A stretch of DNA of 34,838 nucleotides from the NCBI RefSeq assembly GCF_000429845.1, contig NZ_AUCQ01000041.1:1-34838 (forward strand), written 5' to 3'. The position numbers were made by a program, and so were the translations under genes. Below the pieces are notes generated by a model that saw only the letters and a program-made list of their open reading frames with translations, did not search any database and was not told where the DNA came from. The DNA is from Comamonas composti DSM 21721. GTDB taxonomy: Bacteria; Pseudomonadota; Gammaproteobacteria; Burkholderiales; Burkholderiaceae_C. Shown here piece by piece: positions 1 to 7,309 of this stretch (within the stretch, counting starts at the first letter, position 1; each line of letters opens with the position of its first letter).

Positions 1-37
1 ATCTCAAAACGCTTGACTTTGAACACAGTTGCTCTCT

Positions 38-147
38 GGCTTCGCCGGAGGGGGGCGACAGCCTCGCTGCGGGGCGGCCCTTGCTCGCTGTCTCTCGCTT
101 TGGGCCGCGCCAGTTTTATGTGGCGCGCGCTATGGCCAAGCTTGCTT
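38..147. repeat. Dispersed intergenic repeat, family 1, copy A
   Basis: This roughly 110-bp element recurs at 1731-1839 and, shorter, at 1852-1932. The shared core starts with GACAGC (57-62), continues through a CTGCGGGGCGGCCC-like block and closes with GCTGTC (87-92), so the two ends are inverted repeats about 24 bases apart and the transcript could fold. The tail (…GCGCCAGTTTTATG, then AAGCTTGCTT) is also shared with copy B. No coding sequence is credible here. Confidence 0.7.
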
Positions 148-163
148 GGTGTTATTCATTACG

Positions 164-203
164 ACAAACCGGTCCTGGCTCAGCTGTGGTGCCGGTTTTT
201 TTG
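164..203. terminator. Candidate Rho-independent terminator upstream of gabD
   Basis: AAACCGG (166-172) pairs with CCGGTTT (192-198), and the second arm runs directly into a seven-T tract. The loop is long (about 19 nt). It probably ends a gene lying before the window. The gabD start is only 24 bases further on, so gabD transcription must either start within this short gap or read through the hairpin. Confidence 0.45.
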
Positions 204-226
204 TGCCTCTCATTCATTGAATTTTC

Positions 227-1729
227 ATGACTTCCAACACCGCTTCGCGCCCTTTGCTGGCGCTGAATGATTCTTCCCTGCTGCGCACTGACGCGCTGGT
301 CAATGGCCGCTGGTGTGCGGGTGGTTCGCGCTTTGCAGTGCATGACCCGGCCACGGGCGCGCATCTGGCCGATGTGGCCAATCTGGGTGTGGACCAGGCG
401 CGCGAGGCCGTGGCTGCGGCCCAGGTTGCGGGCGAGAGCTGGAAGCGCCAGACCGCCAAGCAGCGCAGCCAGTTGCTGCGCCGCTGGTTTGATCTGCTGA
501 ATGAGCATGCCGAGGACCTGGCGCGCATCATGACGGCCGAGCAGGGCAAGCCCCTGGCCGAGGCGCGTGGCGAGGTGGCTTATGCGGCCAGCTTTGTGGA
601 GTGGTTTGCCGAAGAGGCCAAGCGTGTCAACGGCGAGACCCTGCCCACGTTCGACAACAACCGCCGCTTGCTGGTGCTGCGCCAGCCGATTGGCGTGTGC
701 GCGGCCATCACGCCCTGGAACTTCCCGCTGGCCATGATCACGCGCAAGGTGGCGCCGGCCCTGGCCGCCGGCTGCACCGTGGTGGTCAAACCGGCCGAGC
801 TCACGCCGCTCACGGCCCTGGCGGCGGCCGAGCTGGCCCAGCGCGCAGGCATTCCCGCTGGTGTGATCAATGTGCTGAGCGCGGACAGCGCCAATTCGGT
901 GGCCATCGGCAAGCTGCTGTGCGAAAGCGATGTGGTGCGCCACCTGAGCTTTACCGGCTCCACCGAGGTGGGCCGCATCCTCATGGCCCAGTGCGCGCCC
1001 ACCATCAAGAAGCTGTCGCTGGAGCTGGGTGGCAATGCGCCCTTCATCGTGTTCGACGATGCCGATCTGGACTCGGCCGTGGAAGGCGCTTTTGCGAGCA
1101 AATACCGCAACTCGGGCCAGACCTGCGTGTGCACCAACCGCTTTTATGTGCAAGACAGCGTGTATGAAGCCTTTGTGGAGAAACTTGCCCAGCGCGTGCG
1201 CCAGGCTAAGGTGGGCAATGGTTTTGACGACGGTGTGGTCCAGGGCCCGCTGATCGAAGAGGCCGCTCTGCAGAAGGTGCAGCGCCATATCGATGACGCC
1301 CTGGCCCTGGGGGCGCGCGTGGTGGCCGGCGGCCAGCGCCTGGGCGATCTGGGCTGTGGCCAGTTCTTCGCCCCCACGGTGCTGGCCGATGTGACGCCGG
1401 CCATGGCCTGCACGCGCGAGGAAACCTTTGGTCCGCTGGCGCCCGTGCTGCGCTTTCATACCGAGCAGGAGGTGATCGACGCGGCCAATGCCACGGAATT
1501 CGGCCTGGCCAGTTATGTATACACACGCGATGTGGGCCGCATCTTCCGTGTAGGCGAGGCGCTGGAATACGGCATGGTGGGCGTGAACGTGGGCATTCTG
1601 GCTAGCGAGCATGTGCCCTTTGGCGGCGTCAAGCAGTCGGGCCTGGGCCGCGAGGGCTCGCGCCACGGCATGGATGACTATGTGGAGATCAAATACATGT
1701 GCATAGGGGATGTATTGGCTACCCCCTGA
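227..1729 (+). CDS. gabD: NAD(P)-dependent succinate-semialdehyde dehydrogenase
   Basis: This is a 500-residue aldehyde dehydrogenase of the GabD subfamily, which oxidises succinate semialdehyde to succinate in the cytoplasm (GABA and related degradation). Visible landmarks are the NAD-site FTGSTEVGR segment, the general base Glu266 in LELGGNAPF, and the nucleophile Cys300 in GQTCVC. Cys302 next to it matches the CxC pair seen in succinate-semialdehyde dehydrogenases. The C-terminal FGGVKQSGLGREGS block is typical of the subfamily. The length is close to the E. coli enzyme (482). The ATG at 227 follows a poor ribosome site, but an earlier start would run into the terminator hairpin. No gabT or transporter adjoins it, so the physiological source of the substrate is unknown; another semialdehyde such as glutarate semialdehyde is possible. 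Confidence 0.9.
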   Translation: MTSNTASRPLLALNDSSLLRTDALVNGRWCAGGSRFAVHDPATGAHLADVANLGVDQAREAVAAAQVAGESWKRQTAKQRSQLLRRWFDLLNEHAEDLARIMTAEQGKPLAEARGEVAYAASFVEWFAEEAKRVNGETLPTFDNNRRLLVLRQPIGVCAAITPWNFPLAMITRKVAPALAAGCTVVVKPAELTPLTALAAAELAQRAGIPAGVINVLSADSANSVAIGKLLCESDVVRHLSFTGSTEVGRILMAQCAPTIKKLSLELGGNAPFIVFDDADLDSAVEGAFASKYRNSGQTCVCTNRFYVQDSVYEAFVEKLAQRVRQAKVGNGFDDGVVQGPLIEEAALQKVQRHIDDALALGARVVAGGQRLGDLGCGQFFAPTVLADVTPAMACTREETFGPLAPVLRFHTEQEVIDAANATEFGLASYVYTRDVGRIFRVGEALEYGMVGVNVGILASEHVPFGGVKQSGLGREGSRHGMDDYVEIKYMCIGDVLATP

Positions 1730-1730
1730 G

Positions 1731-1839
1731 CCGCTTCCCCTGGAAGGGGGACGACAGCCTTTGCTGCGGGGCGGCCCTTGCTGGCTGTCCCTGACCTGGG
1801 CTGCGCCGGTTTGATGCGTTGTGCCCCATAGCTTGCTTA
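1731..1839. repeat. Dispersed intergenic repeat, family 1, copy B
   Basis: This is the second copy of the element at 38-147, starting two bases after the gabD stop codon. GACAGC (1753-1758) and GCTGTC (1784-1789) are the inverted ends of the core. The tail ends in ATAGCTTGCTT, like copy A. It lies between the converging ends of gabD and fbpC, where it may contribute to transcript 3' ends. Confidence 0.7.
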
Positions 1840-1851
1840 GCTGAGACGTTT

Positions 1852-1932
1852 CCTTCGGGCGTTGGACGACAGCATCGCTGCGGGGGCGGTCCTCGCTCGC
1901 TGTCCCTGGCCTGGGCCGCGCCGGTTTTATGT
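1852..1932. repeat. Dispersed intergenic repeat, family 1, copy C
   Basis: This third copy is in the same orientation, nearly in tandem with copy B, and again sits in the gabD/fbpC convergent gap. The core ends are GACAGC (1868-1873) and GCTGTC (1899-1904). It carries substitutions relative to copies A and B and lacks the AAGCTTGCTT tail. Confidence 0.65.
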
Positions 1933-1954
1933 ATCAGGGGTTTTGTCTTGGCTT

Positions 1955-3040
1955 CTAGGAGGCCGGCTGCCCGGCCTCTCTGGGAAAGGCCACCACATGG
2001 TCCATGTCCAGGCGTATGCCCACCGACTCGCCCACGGCGTGGTCGTGGTGGCTGGGGACATGGGCCAGTACGCTGTGGCCGCTGGCGAGCTGCAAGGTGT
2101 AGAGGAATTCCGAGCCGCGAAAGGATTTGCGCGTAATCCTGGCCTGTACGGGCGAGGCGTCGTCGTGGACCACGTCGTCGGCGCGCAGCAGCAGATCGCA
2201 TTCACCGCCGGGAAATTGCGAGGGCAGGGGGCAGCTGTGCTTTTCCGTGAATTCGCCCAGGGCCGTGCGCGCCACCACGGCGCCGTGACCGTCCAGGGCC
2301 AGTCTGGCGGGTACGAAGACGCCATGGCCTATGAAGTCGGCCACAAAGCGCGTGGTCGGGCGGTGGTAGAGGCTGTGGGCATCGTCCCACTGCTGCAGCC
2401 GGCCCTGGTGGACCACGCCGATCATGTCGCCGATCGCAAAGGCTTCGAGCTGGTCGTGGGTCACGAACAAGGCCGTGGCGCCTGCGGCCTTGAGAATGCC
2501 GCGCACCTCATGGGCCAGGCGCTCGCGCAGGTCCACGTCGAGGTTGGAGAAAGGCTCGTCCAGCAGCATGAGCTGGGGGCTGGGCGCGAGCGCGCGCGCC
2601 AGGGCCACGCGCTGCTGCTGCCCGCCTGAAAGCTCGTGCGGATAGCGCTGTGCGCTGCCGGCCAGGCCTACGAGCTCCAGCACCTCGTCCACACGCTGCT
2701 GCTGGCGGGCCTTGGGCAGGTGGTGGATGCCGAAGCTCACGTTGCGGCCCACGCTCAGGTGCGGGAACAGCGCGTAGTCCTGGAACACCATGCCGATGCG
2801 GCGCTGCTCGGGCGGCAGCGCATAGCCGGCGCTGCCCACAAGCTGGCCGTCGATGCGGATTTCGCCGCTGCTCACGGGCTCCAGGCCGGCCACGGCGCGC
2901 AGCAAGGTGGTCTTGCCGCAGCCCGAAGGACCGATGAGCACGCCTATGTCGCCGGCCGCAAGATTGAGCGAGACGCCTTGCACCGCAGGCTGGTCGCGGC
3001 CGGGATAGCGCACCCCGAGTTCGGAGACGGTCAAAAACAT
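1955..3040 (-). CDS. fbpC: Ferric-iron-type ABC transporter ATP-binding protein (FbpC-like)
   Basis: This 361-residue ATPase would sit on the cytoplasmic face of the inner membrane and power import. Walker A GPSGCGKT is at 37-44, the Q-loop FQDYALFPH at about 86-94, the signature LSGGQQQR at 137-144, Walker B LMLLDEP at about 157-163 and the switch His at 195. The C-terminal 120 residues after FADFIGHG form a TOBE-like domain, as in FbpC/PotA/CysA-type importers. It is transcribed away from the permease gene at 3081, leaving only 40 bases between them. No periplasmic binding protein is encoded in the window. Iron is the best guess because the partner permease is of the FbpB/SfuB fused type, but thiamine or another small ligand cannot be excluded. 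Confidence 0.88.
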   Translation of the reverse strand: MFLTVSELGVRYPGRDQPAVQGVSLNLAAGDIGVLIGPSGCGKTTLLRAVAGLEPVSSGEIRIDGQLVGSAGYALPPEQRRIGMVFQDYALFPHLSVGRNVSFGIHHLPKARQQQRVDEVLELVGLAGSAQRYPHELSGGQQQRVALARALAPSPQLMLLDEPFSNLDVDLRERLAHEVRGILKAAGATALFVTHDQLEAFAIGDMIGVVHQGRLQQWDDAHSLYHRPTTRFVADFIGHGVFVPARLALDGHGAVVARTALGEFTEKHSCPLPSQFPGGECDLLLRADDVVHDDASPVQARITRKSFRGSEFLYTLQLASGHSVLAHVPSHHDHAVGESVGIRLDMDHVVAFPREAGQPAS

Positions 3041-3062
3041 GGGCGAATTGTAGGGGGTGATG

Positions 3063-3081
3063 AATGCTTAGAATTCGCATT
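3063..3081. promoter_or_regulatory. Candidate Fur-like operator between fbpC and fbpB
   Basis: AATGCTTAGAATTCGCATT is an imperfect 9-1-9 inverted repeat (AATGC ends perfect, six of nine positions paired). It has the length of a Fur box but only partial agreement with the GATAATGATAATCATTATC consensus. Its place in the 40-base divergent gap of an iron-type transporter makes it worth noting; the match alone is weak. Confidence 0.25.
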
Positions 3082-4820
3082 TGCATTGGGGCGCCGTGTG
3101 CACTCTCTTGCTTTTGCGCTGCGGCTTAGGCCAGGGCGCCACCGTCGCCGTGCGGTCTGCTGCGCGCCCCATCCGTTTTTCAAAAGCTTCACTCTTGCGC
3201 CGCCTCTTTCCTGCCTTTCGCTCTCTTGGTCTGCTGCTGATCGCCTCGGTGCTGGCCCTGCCCGTGCTTGCCGTGTTTGCCTCCTGGCTGCCCTTGGGCC
3301 AGGAGCCTACGGGCGCCATCCTGCGCGAGATGGCGGCCACCGTGCTGCCCGGTTATTTCTGGACCACGGTCTGGCTGGGCCTGTGGGTGGCCCTGGGCGC
3401 AGCCGTGGTGGGCACGGCTACGGCTGCGGCCGTGACGCTGTTCGACTTTCGCGGCCGGCGTCAGCTGGAGTGGCTGCTGCTGCTGCCTCTGGCCATGCCG
3501 GCCTATGTGACGGCTTATGCCTATACCGACTTTCTGCAGTTCAGCGGCCCGTTGCAGACCTGGCTGCGCGAGAGCTACGGGCTGGAAGGCCGTCTGCTGC
3601 CCGAGGTGCGCAGCCTGGGCGGTGCGGTCTGGGTGTTCATCTTCTCGCTCTACCCTTATGTCTATCTGCTGGCGCGCACGGCCCTGGGCGAGCGCGCCGC
3701 GCATCTGATGGAGGCTGCGCGTCTCATGGGGGCATCGCTGGCGCGGCGCATCTGGAGCGTGGCCTTGCCGCTTGCGCGCCCGGCCGTGGCGGCGGGCGTG
3801 GCCCTGGTGGTCATGGAAACCCTGGCCGATTTCGGCGTGGTCAGCTATTTCGGCATACAGACGTTCACCACGGGTATCTACAAGGCCTGGCTGTCCATGG
3901 ACAACCGCATTGCGGCCGCCCAGCTTGCCACCTGTCTGCTGATCCTGGTCGTGCTGCTGCTGCAGCTTGAGTTGCGCGCCCAGCGCCGCATGCGTTTCGT
4001 GACCGGCGGCACGGGCCGTGCGGGCTCGGCCGAGGCCCAGCCCGTGCGCCTTGGCGGCTGGCGCTGCGCCCTGGCCTGGCTGGTCTGCGGCCTGCCCGTG
4101 ATCATGGGCTTTGTGGCGCCCGTGCTGTTCATGCTCAGGCCGCTGGCTTCGGACTGGTCGGTGCTGCCCTGGGACCGTTTTCTGGACTGGGCCGCGAGCA
4201 GCGTGCGCCTGGGCGCGATCACGGCCGTGCTGGCGCTGGGGGTGGCCCTGGCCCTGGCTTTCGCGGTGCGGCGCAATCCGCAGTCGGCCCTCACACGCGG
4301 CGTGGTCCAGCTGGCCAGCCTCGGTTATGCGGTGCCGGGCGCGGTCATCGTCGTGGGCCTGCTGCTGCCCGTGGGCTGGATCCAGCAGACCAGGCCCGAG
4401 TGGGGTTTTGCAGGCCTGGTCACGGCCACGGCGCTGGGCATCGTCTGGGCCTATCTGGTGCGCTTTTGCGCCGTGGCCCTGCAGTCCATGCAAAGCGGCT
4501 ATGCGCGCATACCTGCCAGCCTCGACGATTCGGCGCGCATGCTGGGCACGGGTGCCTGGGGCGTGCTGACGCGCGTGCACTGGCCGCTGCTCAGGCGCTC
4601 CACGGCCGCGGCCGCCTTGCTGGTCTTCGTGGACGTGATGAAGGAGCTGCCCGCGACCATGGTGCTGCGCCCCTTCAACAGCGATACGCTGGCCGTGGTC
4701 GCCTACCAGCTCGCACGCGACGAGCGCCTGGGCGAGGCAGCCCTGCCGTCGCTGGCCCTGGTGCTCGTGGGGCTGGTGCCGGTGATTTTGCTGAGCCGAA
4801 CCCTGAGAAAAAGCGCCTGA
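3081..4820 (+). CDS. fbpB: Ferric-iron-type ABC transporter permease (FbpB-like, duplicated)
   Basis: This inner-membrane permease of up to 579 residues is built from two homologous binding-protein-dependent permease halves, as in FbpB/SfuB/ThiP. Each half has an EAA loop that docks on the ATPase: EAARLMGASLARRIWSVALP in the first half and DDSARMLGTGAWGVLTRVHWP in the second. About twelve hydrophobic spans are visible. The start is uncertain. A stop precedes TTG 3081, there is no ATG in the N-terminal part, and GTG 3150 or TTG 3195 (giving about 541 residues, starting just before the first membrane span) may be the true start; none has a good ribosome site. The gene is divergent from fbpC. 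Confidence is high for the family, moderate for iron as substrate, and low for the start. Confidence 0.85.
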   Translation: MHWGAVCTLLLLRCGLGQGATVAVRSAARPIRFSKASLLRRLFPAFRSLGLLLIASVLALPVLAVFASWLPLGQEPTGAILREMAATVLPGYFWTTVWLGLWVALGAAVVGTATAAAVTLFDFRGRRQLEWLLLLPLAMPAYVTAYAYTDFLQFSGPLQTWLRESYGLEGRLLPEVRSLGGAVWVFIFSLYPYVYLLARTALGERAAHLMEAARLMGASLARRIWSVALPLARPAVAAGVALVVMETLADFGVVSYFGIQTFTTGIYKAWLSMDNRIAAAQLATCLLILVVLLLQLELRAQRRMRFVTGGTGRAGSAEAQPVRLGGWRCALAWLVCGLPVIMGFVAPVLFMLRPLASDWSVLPWDRFLDWAASSVRLGAITAVLALGVALALAFAVRRNPQSALTRGVVQLASLGYAVPGAVIVVGLLLPVGWIQQTRPEWGFAGLVTATALGIVWAYLVRFCAVALQSMQSGYARIPASLDDSARMLGTGAWGVLTRVHWPLLRRSTAAAALLVFVDVMKELPATMVLRPFNSDTLAVVAYQLARDERLGEAALPSLALVLVGLVPVILLSRTLRKSA

Positions 4821-4896
4821 GGCGGCGGGCCTGAAAGGCCTGGGCCGGGAAGATGGCTGCAGGCCGCTGGCGGCCAGCGGTCTACACTCCGAGGCC

Positions 4897-5247
4897 ATGA
4901 GCGAAATCACCATTTATCACAACAACCGCTGCAGCAATTCGCGCGGGGCCCTGGCCTTGCTGCGCGAGCGTGGGCTGGAGCCGCACATCGTCGACTATCT
5001 GGCCCAGCCGCTGAATGCCGACGAGCTCAAGGCTCTGATCGCGCGCCTGGGCGTCCCCGTGCGGGAGCTGCTGCGCAGCAAGGAAGCCGCCTATGCCGAG
5101 CTGGGCCTGGGCGATGCGGGTGTGAGCGACGAGCAGCTGATTGCCGCCGTGGCCGCCCACCCCGTGCTGCTCAACCGCCCCATCGTCGTCACGCCCAAGG
5201 GCTCAGCCCTGTGCCGTCCGCCAGAGAAGGTGTTGGATCTGATCTGA
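4897..5247 (+). CDS. arsC: ArsC-family arsenate reductase (glutaredoxin type)
   Basis: This 116-residue thioredoxin-fold protein would reduce arsenate to arsenite with glutathione/glutaredoxin. It keeps the key residues at the same numbers as E. coli plasmid ArsC: Cys12 (HNNRCSNSRG), Arg60 (ELLRSKE), Arg94 (LLNRPIVVTPKG) and Arg107 (CRPPE). It is shorter than classical ArsC (about 141) and matches the length of the YfgD group, and it has no arsR or arsB beside it. A general redox or housekeeping role is therefore as likely as arsenic resistance. The ATG lies 76 bases after fbpB. A structured repeat follows the stop and probably ends the transcript. Confidence 0.85.
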   Translation: MSEITIYHNNRCSNSRGALALLRERGLEPHIVDYLAQPLNADELKALIARLGVPVRELLRSKEAAYAELGLGDAGVSDEQLIAAVAAHPVLLNRPIVVTPKGSALCRPPEKVLDLI

Positions 5248-5263
5248 GTCTTGATAAATTGAT

Positions 5264-5348
5264 GAGCTGCCAGCGCTTGCTAGTGCTTGATTTCAGATCA
5301 AAAACCATCTGAAACTGAGATGCAGAGAGCGCTAGCAGCTCTGTTTTT
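5264..5348. repeat. Dispersed dumbbell repeat, family 2, copy 1 (terminator-like)
   Basis: The outer arms are 5264-5277 and 5328-5341, inverted with one mismatch (core AGCTGCCAGCGCT against AGCGCTAGCAGCT). Inside them TTTCAGAT (5291-5298) pairs perfectly with ATCTGAAA (5307-5314). A TTTTT run follows at 5344. The same architecture recurs at 27277-27352. Position just after arsC and the U-tract suggest it also terminates transcription. Confidence 0.7.
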
Positions 5349-5463
5349 GATAACCCTGCGGCTTGCTGCGCTGGCGTGGCGCTTTGCAGGCACGTTCTAA
5401 GCTCCGTCTAAGTCTTGGTGTTCAGACTCTTCTTCATCGAATCTTCACGATGAAAGGACAGTC

Positions 5464-6993
5464 ATGAACCAGCTCTTATCCACTCCCCGTCGCCTGGTTC
5501 TGGCGCTGATGGCCGCCGGTGCCATCGGGGCTCTGGGGGCTACCGGGGCTTCGCTGGTCGGCGCTTCGCGCCATGAGCAGGTGCAGGCCGCGCAGCCCGG
5601 GGCCGCATCTGCGTTGGCACCCGCACCGGCATCCGCATCCGTGGTGGCTCCGAGCTTTGCCGACATCACGGCCCAGAACGGGCCTGCGGTGGTCAACATC
5701 AGCGTGGTCGGCAGCGCCCGTGCCATGGAGCAGGATCAGGGCGATGCAGCCACGCAGCGCCAGGGCGGGGAAGGGCTGCTCGATCCCGATGCGCAGCTCT
5801 TCGAGTTCTTCCGCCATTTCGGCATTCCCGTTCCCGGCATGGGCGAGCAGCCCCGGCGCGACATGCCGGTGCGCGGCCAGGGCTCGGGCTTCATCGTCTC
5901 CAGGGACGGGCTGATCCTGACGAATGCCCATGTGGTGCAGGGCGCCCGGCAGGTCACGGTCAAGCTCACCGACAGGCGCGAATTCCGCGCCAAGGTGCTG
6001 GGCACCGATCCCAAGACCGATGTCGCCGTGCTCAGGATCGAGGCCAAGGACCTGCCCGTGGTCAAGCTCGGCCACACCAGCGACCTGCGCGTGGGCGACT
6101 GGGTGCTGGCCATAGGCTCGCCGTTCGGCTTCGAGAACAGCGCCACCGTGGGCGTGGTCAGCGCCAAGGGGCGCTCCCTGCCCGACGATTCCATGGTGCC
6201 TTTTCTGCAGACCGATGTGGCCATCAACCCCGGCAACTCGGGCGGCCCGCTGTTCAATGCGCGCGGCGAGGTCGTGGGCATCAACAGCCAGATCTATTCG
6301 CGCTCGGGCGGCTTTCAGGGCGTGGCGTTTGCGATTCCCATCGAGGTCGTGAGCAAGGTTCAGCAGCAGATCGTGAGCACGGGCCAGGTGCGGCACGCAC
6401 GACTCGGTGTCTCCGTGCAGGAGGTGAACCAGGCGTTTGCCGACTCCTTCAAGCTCGACAGGCCCGAAGGCGCGCTCGTGGCCAGCGTGGACAAGAACGG
6501 TCCGGCCGCCAAGGCCGGGCTTGAGCCCGGCGATGTGGTGCGCAAGGTGGACGGCCAGCCCATCATCGGTTCGGGCGATCTGCCGGCTTTCGTGGGTCAG
6601 GCCCAGCCTGGGCAGAAGGTGGAGTTCGAGGTCTGGCGCAACGGCCAGGCCAGGCGCATCACGGCCGAGCTCGGCGATGCCAGCGACAAGCCCGCCAAGA
6701 TGGCGCAAAACGCTGCAGAGCAGGACAAGAACCGCCTGGGCCTGATGCTGCGCCCGCTGCAGCCCCAGGAAAAGCAGCAGGTCGGCACCGAGGCCGGCCT
6801 GCTCGTGGCCGATGCCAGCGGCCCTGCGGCCGAGGCCGGCATAGAGCCCGGCGATGTGCTGCTGTCCATCAACGGCGTGGCTGCGGCCAGGGCCGCCGAT
6901 GTGCATGCAGCCCTGGGCAAGGCCGGCAAGACCGCGGCCTTGCTGATCTGGCGCGATGGCAACCGCATCTTCGTGCCGGTGCAACTGGGCTGA
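5464..6993 (+). CDS. degP: Do-family periplasmic serine protease/chaperone (HtrA, DegP/MucD-like)
   Basis: This 509-residue protein has an export signal (charged start, hydrophobic stretch at about 11-33), a trypsin-like domain and two PDZ domains. The catalytic triad is His156 (LTNAHVV), Asp186 (KTDVAVLRIE) and Ser259 (NPGNSGGPL). The PDZ domains lie at about 310-400 and 420-509, each with a PAAxAGLEPGDV-type carboxylate loop. Such enzymes degrade or refold damaged envelope proteins in the periplasm. The start is supported by GAAAGGAC just before ATG 5464. In relatives the gene often follows rpoE and anti-sigma genes; here it stands alone between repeats, so its control is not evident. DegP, DegQ and MucD cannot be told apart from sequence alone. 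Confidence 0.92.
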   Translation: MNQLLSTPRRLVLALMAAGAIGALGATGASLVGASRHEQVQAAQPGAASALAPAPASASVVAPSFADITAQNGPAVVNISVVGSARAMEQDQGDAATQRQGGEGLLDPDAQLFEFFRHFGIPVPGMGEQPRRDMPVRGQGSGFIVSRDGLILTNAHVVQGARQVTVKLTDRREFRAKVLGTDPKTDVAVLRIEAKDLPVVKLGHTSDLRVGDWVLAIGSPFGFENSATVGVVSAKGRSLPDDSMVPFLQTDVAINPGNSGGPLFNARGEVVGINSQIYSRSGGFQGVAFAIPIEVVSKVQQQIVSTGQVRHARLGVSVQEVNQAFADSFKLDRPEGALVASVDKNGPAAKAGLEPGDVVRKVDGQPIIGSGDLPAFVGQAQPGQKVEFEVWRNGQARRITAELGDASDKPAKMAQNAAEQDKNRLGLMLRPLQPQEKQQVGTEAGLLVADASGPAAEAGIEPGDVLLSINGVAAARAADVHAALGKAGKTAALLIWRDGNRIFVPVQLG

Positions 6994-7109
6994 GCCCATG
7001 GCCGGGTCCGTGATCCGGCCAGCGCTGGCCTGTTTCCGGGCCCTGGCGCCCTCTTGCGGAACAGGTCCGATGGCGCAGAAAACAGGGCTTGTTGGTCAAG
7101 CTATCGGGT

Positions 7110-7139
7110 AAACGATATCGTTTGAATTATTTTAATAAT
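7110..7139. promoter_or_regulatory. Perfect 14-bp palindrome plus adjacent AT dyad (candidate operator)
   Basis: AAACGATATCGTTT (7110-7123) is a perfect palindrome with AAACG/CGTTT half-sites of the kind bound by LacI-family regulators. It is followed directly by ATTATT-TT-AATAAT (7126-7139), a second dyad in locally AT-rich DNA. Both lie about 170-200 bases before the ABC-phosphatase gene and no LacI-type regulator is in the window. Confidence 0.4.
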
Positions 7140-7257
7140 CGTCTTTTTGTGTGAACAGTGTTTCTTTTTGTGGAGAATTGCGCTAGTTGGACAGTTTGGA
7201 CTCGCCCTGTCATCGACGTGCAGGGCTGCCGGGATTTCCTGCGAGGTCTTAAAAAAC

Positions 7258-7291
7258 AAAGCGCGCCTTCTGGCTTTTCGCGCGCTTTTTT
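7258..7291 (+). terminator. Terminator-like hairpin in the leader of the ABC-phosphatase gene
   Basis: AAAGCGCGC (7258-7266) pairs perfectly with GCGCGCTTT (7280-7288), with a 13-nt loop and a run of six T from 7286. It ends only 18 bases before the TTG start at 7310 and before the ribosome site GAGGGG (7296-7301). A true terminator here would end a short upstream transcript or act as an attenuator. The 316-base gap 6994-7309 holds no other credible gene. Confidence 0.6.
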
Positions 7292-7309
7292 ACTTGAGGG
7301 GAAAAGGCA

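Noticed and set aside
1730..1954. Plus-strand frame continuing through the gabD/fbpC gap
   Set aside because: It runs through two repeat copies and opposite fbpC, with no domain or ribosome site.
3064..3129. Twenty-one-codon leader ORF before the permease, after AGGGGGTG
   Set aside because: No conserved features and its reading frame is unrelated to the permease; probably coincidental, although it may matter if the permease starts at 3195.
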